Source of the DNA: Dreissena polymorpha
Taxonomy: Eukaryota > Mollusca > Bivalvia > Myida > Dreissenidae
Direction: 5' to 3'
Length of the DNA: 64,000 nucleotides
Assembly (NCBI RefSeq): GCF_020536995.1
Contig: NC_068363.1
Location: forward strand, 8,020,620-8,084,619
The notes under the pieces were generated by a model. It worked only from the letters and a program-made list of their open reading frames with translations, had not been told where the DNA came from and ran no database searches. The translations under genes were made by a program, and so were the position numbers. Shown piece by piece: positions 44,001 through 56,000 of this stretch. Numbering within the stretch: position 1 is the stretch's first letter; each line of letters opens with the position of its first letter.

Positions 44001-47000
44001 TAGCCATATAAAGATAAATTCCCCGCCCTCTTGCAGCCATGTTTTTCAACAGACCGAATCCATTTTCGAACACATCCAAGATATTATTAACACAATTGTT
44101 CTGATTAAGTTTAATGATGATTGGACAATAAATGTGACTTAACAAGTTTTTACTATAGCCATATAAGGAAAAACGCCCCGCCCCCTTGTGGCAATGTTTT
44201 TTAATCAGCCGGACACATTTTCAAACTCGTCCAAGATATCATTTGGACAAATCTTCTGACCACGTTTCATGAAGATCGAACAATAAATGTGGCCCCTACA
44301 GTTTTAATAAGGTTTTACAATAGCCATATAAAGAAAAATGCCCCGCCCCTGGTGGCCATGTTTTTTAGCAACTTAAATCAATTTCAAACTCGTTCAGTAT
44401 ATCATTGGGACAAATCTTCTGACAAAGTTTCATGTAGATCGAACAATAAATGTGGACTATAGAGTGTTAACAAGGTTTTACTATAGTCATGTACATGTAA
44501 GGAAAAAAGCCCCCCCCCCCGGCGGTCATGTTTTTCCACAGACCAGATCCATGTTCGAACTCATCCAAGATATAATAAGAACAAATCTTCTGACAAAGTT
44601 TCATGAAGATCGAACAATAAATGTGGACTATAGAGTGTTAACAAGGTTTTACTATAGCCATGTACATGTTAGGAAAAAAGCCCCCCCCCCGGCGGTCATT
44701 TTTTCAACAGACCAGATTCATGTTCGAACTCATCCAAGATATAATAAGAACAAATGTTCTGACCAAGTTTCATGAAGATGGGACTCTAAATGTGACTTAA
44801 AGTTAATGCCTCGCCACCCGCGTCAAGGTTTTTCAACCCACCGAAACCATTTTCAAACTCGTCCAAGATATCGTCCAAGATATCATTGGAACAAATCTTC
44901 TGACCAAGTTTCATGCAGATCGGACAATAAATGTGGCCCATAAAGTGCTAACAATGGTTTACTATAGCTATATATAACCATAAAAGGAAAATGCCCCGCC
45001 CCCTGGCGGCCATATTTTTCAAACAACCGGAACCATTAATTCCAAAACTCGACCAAGATATTATTGGAACAAATCTTCTGACAACGTTTAATGATGATTG
45101 GACATTAAATGTGGACTGTAGAGTGTATGCAAGGTTTTACTAAAGCAATATAAAGAAAAATGCCCCGCCCCCTGACCACCAGTTTTCAAGCAACTGGAAC
45201 CATTTTCGAACTCAACTCGAATAAATGTTGCCTCTAGAGTGTTAACAAGGCAAATGTTGACGCCACACAACGCACGACTCACAACGAACAAAAGGCGATC
45301 ACAAAAGTTTACCATGAGCACATTGTGCTAAGGTGAGCTAAAAATGTATTGCGCTGCTACATAGTAAAAACAATATATATCTTTAATAAAATATATCATT
45401 TATGCTGATATGCAGACAACTTGAGAGGCAAATAGAGACACAAAGAGCGCATGTACAAGAACGTAAGTAATCAAAATGTGTTCATGGGCATATAACTCTG
45501 CGATAAATAGAAGAAACACAGAAACATGTTTTGCATTTCCACATAGTATGAACAACTTATATATAAAGTTAAATGTTGATACACAGATAAATGACACAAG
45601 TTTGTTACACAAAATACACATTGGCAGTTAGACATACCTACCAACCAACCAACAAGGTGATTCCAGAATAATCCCCACAAACTTTCATTACTAAGGGCTT
45701 TAATTATGCACTGCTCATCAACTAGAGCTTTGTCAAGTTATTTACTTCTACCCCATGCACCCTGTTCATAGCTTTGTTCAAGGGTAGATAATAATGCAGG
45801 AAAGTGTCTTCACCTTATGCTGATGACATACGGGAAGTTTCAATTTAATTGCCGGAGAAATTAGACAGTAATTCAGTGCCCCCGATAATTATTAGGGAAA
45901 TAGGATTTTCACCCATTGATTTTGAAAAATAGGGTGATTTCATTCTTAAAATAGGTTGAATGAGTTATAACAAAATGAAACACTATGTCCCCATATATTT
46001 GACCTTTGACCTTGAAGGATGACCTTGACCTTTCACCACTTAAAATGTGCAGCTCCATGAGATACACATGCATGCCAAATATCAAGTTGGTATCATCAAT
46101 ATTGCAAAAGTGTACATTAAATGAGCGATTTTGACCCATATTTTTTACCTCTGACCTTGAGGGATGATCTTGATCTTGACCTTTTACAACTCAAAATGGG
46201 CTGCTCCATGAGATACACATGCATACCAAATATGAAGTTGCTATCTTCAATATTGCAAAAATTATGGCACATGTTAAAGTTGGCGCAAACAAACAAACAA
46301 AGCAGCAAACCAACAGACAGGGTAAAAACTATAACTATAGCGGTTTGGAAAATAAACATGCATACCTTAAAATCATTGCTGCTTTTCTTCCATTGAAGCT
46401 GCACACTTGTATTGATTGAATAAGAGCTGTCAGAATACAGCGCGCTTTTCGAATGCTTGACAGTTTAACGTAAGCCATCATTGGAAAATTGTTCATATTC
46501 AATAATGTCAAGGTAATATAGTCATATTTTAAGTGGAAGAAGACCATAATTGAAACATATTGGTCGCTTATGTTTTAAAGAAGTTGTACTTTATAGACGA
46601 TTCTGAGTTCAGGTATATTTTCCACAATCTATTGAACATTTGTTAAGACATAAATCAAACTGATACGATTTTATTTCCAGTTTGATAGCAATAGCTTGGT
46701 AGGGATGGTTGGACGGTCCTTCAAAAATAAAATATTTTTTTTGTGTTTTTTTGTTCCATGTATCAAAACAAAAATTTTTTTTTTTTGGGGGGGGGGGGTA
46801 AGTTGAGGTGTAACGGGGGGTATAATGTGGCCGTTTATAAGATGATCTTTCAAAAATAAGACAAAAAAGGAAAAACAAATATATTTATTTTCGGGGGGGG
46901 ATTCTGGGGTGGGGCGTGGGGTATGGTTTGGGTGGAGTCCATTGTGGTATGTCAGGCAAGTGTTGTTTTGTCAAAGTATGAATCAAATCTGACCATAAAT

Positions 47001-50000
47001 AAAAAAGTTATGGCAATTTAAGCAAAATTTATTAATTTGACCTTGAGAGTCAAGATCATTCAAAGGTAAAGGTCTAAGTTAAAAAGGGTCATAACCCTAA
47101 AATTAATGCTGACAGAGTTATGCACATTGACCTACACAATTGTCTTGTTGCCATAAAGAAGTATTCCAAGTTTGAGTTAAATATCTTTGATAGTGTTAAA
47201 GTTTTAGAAATGTAACTACATATTCTAAGTTAAAAAGGGGCCTAACTTTAAAAATATTGTTGACAGAGTTATCCAGCTAGACCTAAACACGTGTCTTGTC
47301 CCCATAAGGAAGTAGTCCAAGTCTGAATTGATTATCTTTGATACTATTCAAATAATTGAACTTATTAAAAAAATAACCCGAAATTCTAAGTTAAAAAGTG
47401 GCATAACTCTAAAAATAATGCTGACAGAGTAATGCACCTTGACTTACACAATTGTCTTGTTGCCATAAAGATGTATTCCAAGTTTTACTTAATTATCTTT
47501 TAAAGTGTTAAAGTTATTTGACTTTATAAAAACCTTTAACCAACGCCGACGCCCGGACGAGTAGTATAGCTCTCATTTTTCTTCGAAAAGTAGAGCTAAT
47601 AAAACTATCATACTTAACTTTAATTAACTAATGTTTCATACCATCTTTAATCCTTGAAACTGTCCATAATATTAACTTTAAACTGATTTTAACTGACATC
47701 TTTGTAACTGTAAAACATGTTCTAGAAATTGTTCACTCTATCAAGGCACCCTTAGGCAGAACTTCCAGTGGTTGTGGCCGCTCTTTTTCGTGGCTTGTAT
47801 GGTTGTGCAAGCCTCCTCTTTCGTCTGTTTTTGGAGCTTAGCCACACCTTACATGACTGTGAGCTTGGAAACAGATCTCTTTACCATAACACAAAACCCA
47901 GGCCAATCTTTCACCAGTGATTCCTTGTTCATTAATGGAGAAATCACAGTTTCTGTTTCATGAACACCCTGAAGCAGGTCGTCATGTACTTATTGAGCTT
48001 TCTTTACAGTTCCATAGAAATTGGCCAAGAAGTTCACTGCTCCAGACTGTCAGAGTGAGGAGAAAACTGCATTGCAATGGGTTCAAACAGATATGCCATG
48101 TTTTCCAGAACTTTTCTGCTTTCCTTTGAAAACCTATGTTAAATGTTCTTTAAAATGTTAGATATATATCGAGTTTCAGATTATCTAATTTTATGTCAAT
48201 ATGTTTGCCATAGTGTTTCAGATCTTCCCTCTTGAATGAGAGCTTGTCCTCTGATATTTCAATATTATGCCTTATCTCAGCCAATCGTTCCCCGTCACAT
48301 GTTTTTAAAGCTTCTTAATGTCCAAGCGTGCTGTCAACAACATTTTGTATTTCACTAAACAACAAGTCATTTTGTTGGATGTGCAGTCACAGGGAAGCCA
48401 ACTCATTGTGAAGGCTATTAGAAGAGCCACTTTGTACTAAGAAAAGTACTTGTATAGGCCCTTTGCAGAAGCATTCTTATCATTTGCAAACTTGGAATGC
48501 GTTACCAAAATTGAGCCATAATACATATACACTGCGTGTACTGCATTCTTTAAGCCAAGCCAGTAGATTGAATATGGCTCCTTTATGGTCAACTCAGATT
48601 CATCGAGAAGGTGCTGTATTTGTTTCAGTGTAGCCGTTCGAAAGATAGAAGCTTAATGAAATTGTAAAGATCACTAAACTTGTCCCTAAATTTGAGAAGA
48701 ACTTCATTCTCTTTAATGGAATCTGTAAGGACAAGGATAAGTCTGTGCGCAAAGCAATGTGTCTGAATAGCAAAGGGTGCATATTTAGACTGTATTTGTA
48801 CTCCTACACCAGTTTTCCGCCCTATCATGACACTTGCTCCATCAGTCGACAATGAAACGCAGCGTGACATATCTATTCCCGACTCCTTTAGATAACTGTA
48901 AGTGGTGCTTACAATCGAATGTGCACTGCCATTTAGGATGCTTACGTTACCTATGGTCTGAGTGATTCAAACGCTCTGCGGACTAGATTTCATTGTTAAA
49001 TAAAGCGTCTGACCAAATTATTTACGACGACATACATGCGTTTTCAATCTGACTTAATCCGTCGCTCATTGTGCATGTATTTGTAAAGCGTCTGTACTTT
49101 CAGTTTCTATTACGATTCAAAAATTAAAAATGTCTAAGCGAGGTCGAAAGACGTTCGCGATTTTCTCGTCAAAATATCAGTCTATCGCAAAATTTTGTCG
49201 AACCAAGAAAGCAAGGGACAATAAGTGCCGAATCATTCGTGGTATCTATTCTGTTAGAAACTGTGTATGCAGCAGTTGAGTTGAAATCCAAAAAAAAACA
49301 TTATGGAAAGTCCGATACTGAACACAACACCTGTCAACAAGAGCACCGCATAACGGGTACCAACGCTCGGCTGCGGGTGCAGTTTTGAATAAATGAAAGC
49401 TTGTCAATTTGTTTTTTAGAGGTCACAGTGACCTAGACCTTTGACCTAGTAACCCCAAAATGGGTGTGGCGTGTAGAACTCATCAAGGTGTATCTACTTA
49501 TGAAGTTTCAAAATTGAAGGTGGAAGCACTTTGATTTTAGACCCAATGTAAAGGTTTTAGCACGACGCGGACGGCGAACGGCGGACGTCGGACGGCGGAC
49601 GACGAGCTGGCCATGACAATACCTCGGGTTTTCTCCGAAAACAGCCGAGCTTAAAATGGAAAAATTGCATTTTCTTGGTTAGAAATTGTTGACATTGATG
49701 GGGCAGAAAATTTTGAAATGTACATACTGCACCCAGTTTAATTTAAAAAACGTATGGTCAGCAGAAGGAACCCCTAACATAAAGCGGTCGTCAGTTAAAA
49801 GACACAATGAATCCAACGACCTTGTAAGGGCTGCAAAACTGTTTTTGAGTAGGAATGTTGATATTAGCATTGAGACCGAGTGTAATTAAACAGAAACATA
49901 TGATGGAAATGTCAGTGAGCAAGATGTGTTTGCATAAAGAACATAAACAAGGCATCATTCAAGGATACAGATCTTAAAAACTATGGAAAACATATTGACA

Positions 50001-53000
50001 TACAATTAAATTATCTGAAACTCGAATATATAGCTTACATTAAAAAAAAACAATAAACGTAGGTTTCCAAAGGAAAGCAGAGAAGTTCTAGAAAACATGG
50101 CACATCTGTTTGAACCCATTACAATGCAGTTTTCTTCTGACTCTGACAGTCTGGAAGCAGTGAAATTCTCGGCCAATTTCTATGGAACTGAAAAGAAGCA
50201 CAATACGTACATGGAGACCTGCTTCAGGGTGTTTATGAAACAGAAACTGTGATTTCTCCATTAATAAACAGGGAATCACTGGTGAAAGAATGGCCTGGGT
50301 TTTGTGCTATGGTTAAGGGATCATTTTCCAAGCTCACAGTCAGTGAAATATGTAAGAGGATGATTGTGCGTCATCAGAACATATATCCCAATATTGCAGT
50401 TTTGTCTAAAGTGGCTCTCTGCCTCATGGTTACAAGTGTCAAATGTGAACAAACGTATAGTTTTTTAAACTCGAATTAAAAACAAGTTTAGGAGTTCACT
50501 AAAAACTGAGAAATTCGATATTCTACTTAACATTGTTCTAAATGGGCCATCTGTTAGAAACTACGATCCAGTTCCGGCATGTAAGGTGTGGCTAAGCTCC
50601 AAAAACAGACGAAAGAGGAGGCTTGTACAACCATACAAGCCACGTAAAAGAGCGGCCACAATTACTGGAAGTTCTGCCTCAGGGTGCCTTGATTGAGTGT
50701 TTGAAAGTTACAAAGATGTAAGTTTACATCAGTTTTTTTAAGTTTAAAGTTTATTTTATGGACAGTTTCAAGAATTAAAGATGTTTTAAAAAACATCAGT
50801 TTATTAAAGTTAATTATCATAGTTTATAGTTTATTGAATCAATACAAGTGTGCAGCTTCAACAGAAATAAAGCAGCAATGATTTTAAGGTATGCATTTTT
50901 ATAACTCATTTTACCCTATTTTACGAAATCAATGGTTGACAACCCTTTTTCCCAAATAATTATATGGGCACTGAGATACGCAGCTTATCAGTGGCACTGT
51001 TAATTTGCTACACAAACCACATATATTGACAAACTGATAAAATGACAGACGGAGTCCATATATCCCCTCCAAGTGTGGTTTAAAAATGTTCAACATTTTT
51101 CCAAGGCTACATACGTTTCTGGAAGGATGCTCTTATCTGTATGGAGTTGGCAGGAGCCTCCCACAAGGGTTCATACGCAGCCCTGAGGTCCTGTAGGAGA
51201 CTCACACAGACCTGTTTCACATGCTCTATGACTTCTTGCTGCAATGATCAAACAAATAATAACACATAAGAATGTGTACCTGTACATTTTTACTTTTCCT
51301 TAAATCATCATCTTTTGTGAATATGACTTGAGTCATGTGAAAATGTGTCTAATGCCATATGGGGCCAGCATAGCTCCAGACCAGCCTACTGATTGCGCAA
51401 TCTGGTCAGGGGCTACCATGTCCGCTATAATAATAAAGCACGGTTTTGTGGTCTTGTTAGCAAACAGGGTAGCTCATGACATGACTGCGCATTTTCCTTT
51501 TTAACAATCGCCAGCTGTCAGTGTATGACATTTATTTGTCATGAAACTGATCATAATTGCTAAAGCCATTTTTGTTTGACGATCGCAAATAAACTGTTGT
51601 CTTTAAACTGAACGATAAGTTTGTCATTCTTGATGACAATAAAAAGCAAAAGTCCCAAGCTAAAGCTATTTGAACGTAGCTTTTCAATGTATAATTTCAG
51701 ACAGGTGTGACACGAGTTATTCGGTGATTAATAACTGTCCTACTGTAATTTGATAATGAAATAATTCATTTGAAGTTTTTACCTGTACGGCAAGTAACTC
51801 CTGCATGAGTTTTTCCGTGGCCTGGTCAAACATGGAGTGTCGATTCCTTTCGATGCCCTCTGACATGTACGTCTTTATACGCACGAACATTCCAACACCT
51901 GACTCAGAGGCGCACATGTCGTAAGTTCCGAGCAGCGAGGTTTGAACGTGTGGGGTCACAATACGGGAAATATCTCGCTGCTTGCTAGTCACCAAGTCCT
52001 TTAGTTGGCTCACTATTTCTGAAAGCTAATGTTCAACATAACGTTAAGATGTGCATATTTTTTATCATAAAAGATCTGATATTACTTGCAGTTATAGAGA
52101 AATCACATTTGAGCCGCGTTATTGAATAATGGGCTTGAGGGCATATCAGAACACTATATATGCATCTGTATTCGCATAATATGATTGAGGAGTAATAGTA
52201 ACTGCAATTGAGACTACAAAACCTTGCATGACTTCATAGCGGAAAGGTGAGCTCCTGATCTTACTTCACAGACGGAAGTCTGGTCTGAAGCCACGCTGGG
52301 GACATATGATGTGATACCAATTTTCCCAGTGTTAATCATGGCATTTTCATCATCCAGAAAGCGATTCAAAAGCAAATGCTAATTGTTTCTTAACATAAGT
52401 GCTCTTGGCCAAACCTGCACTGTAAAATTGTTATTTGAGCTGCCATGCAAAAATCACACAAATGCCAAATGCAACAAGCATCAGCTTAAGACAAGCCTAC
52501 ACATTCGCACAATCTTGTCAAGAGCTACCCCGTCAACTATTAAGTCATTCAAAATTTTGTAGTCTCAATAGCAGACAGAGTAGCTTCTTGCAAAACTGAA
52601 CAGGCTGTTATTGAGCTAAGCTGGCAACATTTGGCATAAGACCCGTTTTAGAATCACGCAGCTAATATAATACCCTGATTTTTCTAGTAAGCGCTATAGA
52701 ATACAGTAAGTCCAGTATATGTATAGCAAAGCTGACCTTGTGGTTTGCCGAGAAGAGGAGTTGTGTAGCAACTCTAGCACATCTCAAAGAGTCGACCCCC
52801 AGTTGACCCAGCTGTGACCCCAGGCTGGCTGTGATTCTGCTCAGCTCTGACATCAAGGCAGTCTTCGAAGTGTCCAGGGCCCGCCATAACATCCCACTGG
52901 AAACAGAATAGCCCAACAATCACAGTCAGCCACATTTTGGGAAAACTGGGCAGCTGAAAGGTGGGAAAACTAGGCAGCTGAAAGGTGCGTAAAGGGTCTT

Positions 53001-56000
53001 CCCAGATTAGACTACACAGACTGCACAAGCTTATCAGGGACAAAACCTTCCCTCTACATTCGGTTTTTTTAAGGTGAGACTTCCTTCAAACAAAACTTAA
53101 ACAAAAGCAGAAAGTGTCGTCCCTGATAAGCATGTTCAGACCTCACAGTTTAATATGGGATGATACTTTATGCATATGCAGTAGGAGTTTGGGTTAACCC
53201 TAACAATAACCTAGTTTTCCCAGAACAAAGCACATCTAAATCTTCAACAGTGCATCCTTACCATGTCAAAATGGAAATAGACACACGCCTTCAAGCCCTA
53301 AACTGTCAGACTTTATTAACAAGGCTTGCAATTAATCAAAGTTATATATAGCTTGGCTTGTATGGTTTCTTGTTTAATGATAAATTTAATGAAATCGGAC
53401 ATGATTGGTCAAACTGCAAATTTAACGTATAGTTATGTTCAAACACAAATCTACTAGGCGAAATTTGTGAGATTGATGGTTTTATAATGTTTTTTATTGT
53501 AATTGCCTTTTGAAATTCTAAGATGCATTGATTTTCGTATGATGAGATCTTAACATCAGCTAAAAAGCTGCCTATTCATACCAACTGATATAGAATGTTA
53601 AGGTCTTAAGAAAACTAAATTTAATATTACAGCATGTAAAGGTCTAAAGCGGAATATGACAGATGCCTACATGTATTTAGATCAGGCATGATCAAATCAA
53701 ATGGTCTATTGACAGTTACACATACATGACATAATTTTCCTTGCCAAAATCACACCTTTTTGCAAAAATTGTGCGGACACTTCGCTTTCTTGCTGGTCAC
53801 AAAATTATATTTCATTTCAGTAAGTAATGCATGTTCATCACAAACCACTTACTAAATAAAATCAAATTCTGCCCAATATTGAAGATAAGATGTCTTTTGT
53901 AATTTCATAAAAGCTAAATTTAGCAATTTTCTGAATTATACAGAGAAGTGAATTGTGGGACGTTTTTCAATTTTCTATTTAAAGATTAGATACAATTGAT
54001 GCCTTGTTCAAGCTTATCTTAACCTCATTTGGTATAATACACCAGATATAAGTACTGTTGGGCAATAACACACACAAGCAGTTGGCTTTTTTAAGAAACG
54101 ACTTAACAATCACACTACCTCTAATGGCGACAGTTAACACTGCAAACATATGACAAAATCAATAGATCTTTATTGCTGATAAGATGCAAACAGCAACACT
54201 TGGCTAGAATTTTTTTGTATTAGCAGGTAATAGATAATAGAGAATAACAAAGTGCTTTTTTGCCAAATGGAGCTTAAACTGCAGCTTTTATAGTAAATTA
54301 TAGAACAATAATTGTTGGCAAGAAGTGTCTGAATAAATTGTCAGAACAAACATCTCATAAAAAGGCCTGTCCCACTAAAATAGGGGCGTATGGCGGGTAT
54401 GCAGTTGAGCGCTCAGTTATACAGACTTATTGTGAGCTACAGACAAGTTTGATAGAAACCTGTTTATATCTTAAAAGTTGAACACCTGTAAATTAGAGCT
54501 AGATAAAAGTTTATCTTCTATAGTATTCAGATCTAAAATAAAAGCACATTTCAAACATAACCCATAATTTGCTCTCAAAATGGAGGAAAATTAAAACCAA
54601 TTTCATGGTGTACAGAACATGCATAACATCGAATATGGAACTCAAAATCTAGGTATTATAAAACATACTTTTCAATCTATCAATATTTACCACAGTAAAA
54701 CAATTTGACATTTGATTTCTTCCCTGATTCAATTTCTGTGAAAACTGGGCTTAATGCATGTACATAAAGAGTCGTCCCAGTTAAGCAAGTGCAATCTGCA
54801 CAGGCTAATCATGGACACCACTTTAATCTCTTAAAAGGTCTCTTCTAAATGAAATTCCAGAGTAGGCATACAGTTTTGTCTCTGATTAGCCTATGCGGAC
54901 AGCACAAGCTAATCTGAAAAACCTTTTACGCACATGCGTTATGACCAATTTTCCCAGAACATGGCTCGCCCTAATACCTGAAAGCCCTGTCCCACACAAT
55001 GGTCATACTCCTGTACATGGGCTCAGCTAAGTCTTCATTGAAGTCCACAGGTCCATAGCTCGGAGAGGTGAACACCCCCTGTCTACGCACTGTTGCACGG
55101 TATGTGGGAAACTGAAGGCCGCCAGAACGCTTGTCCTGAGTCTTATCTCTGACAAACTTCAAAAACAAGAAGGTGGGATTGCATCAACGATCTGGTCTAA
55201 CAAATGAGTATTATCAATCTTTACCTTGTCTTTTTAGATTTTAAGTATTCACCATATTTTGTCCTTAATACTGGTTTTCACCATATTTCAAATTTTAAAG
55301 TCAGGCTAGTATTTAGTTTATACCTATTTATTTTACCTCAATAACATAGAAAGCCTAAGGCTTATTTGAAATGCTATCGAGTCCGTTTCCTGGTACTAGA
55401 ACCAGTACTTGGTGCTTATGGGGGAAATCTTAAGAATGCTCATACAAAGGGGATCGAACTCGTGACCTCCCGATCACTAGGCGGACACCATATCCACTAC
55501 ACCACTGCAACCTTAAGTCAATTCAATGTTATTAACCGCCCGAAGCCATAAGGCCAGGATTATTTGCTATTTCATCTTAGATTGCAATCAAAACCATTAC
55601 TTGTACACAGATAAAACAACAGTCCTCGACAAAGTTAATGTCTTTGGAGTAAGAACAGGATCAAGTTTCTTATCAACCTAACTAATGTTTAGTTATAGCA
55701 TGACCCAGATTTTAGTTTTCACTAAATTCGGTTACCAAAGCAACCATACTTATCATCTGCTATAAAAAATCAATTAAAGCTGTATATTCCCAATATGGCC
55801 CATATCCAAATACTTCCATCGAACTAGCTAAAGCACTTTTTGTGTTTTCGCATGATCCAGATTTTTATCAACCCAGCTTACCTTGCCTTTGACTTCTAGC
55901 AGGACCCAATCATGAATCTGGCTGATGGACCAGGGGTAACTCTTACAAACATTTGTTAATGAACTAAAACATAAATTCACACTAAAAACTAAACAAGTAT

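Larger units (their letters stand above)
45874..50973. mobile_element. Head-to-head pair of hAT-type transposon remnants
   Basis: The outer ends are inverted copies of the same terminus (CAGTGCCCCCGATAATTATT at 45874; the right end closes ...AATTATATGGGCACTG at 50973). The left arm is 45874-45975, 46345-46415 and 47598-48960; the right arm is about 49000-50973. Coding traces lie on the minus strand to the left (central transposase) and the plus strand to the right (N-terminal zinc finger and C-terminal dimerisation region). The left arm has been invaded twice (45975-46340, 46420-47596) and the right arm once (about 49330-49653). There is no direct repeat outside the outer ends, so this is not one simple insertion. 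Confidence 0.65.

Noticed and set aside
44452-44775. A 107-codon open frame
   Set aside because: It is two units of a 160-bp tandem array read in phase; the peptide repeats itself.
43838-45345. Regularly spaced repeats that might suggest a CRISPR array
   Set aside because: The units are contiguous 160-bp tandem repeats in eukaryotic intron sequence, with no short repeats separated by unique spacers.
55882-55950. A possible extra GTPase exon reading SYPWSISQIHDWVLLEVKGK before a good GTAAGC donor
   Set aside because: The only phase-0 acceptor before it is poor, the exons on either side already join in phase, and the family shows no such segment at this point. It may be a cryptic exon.
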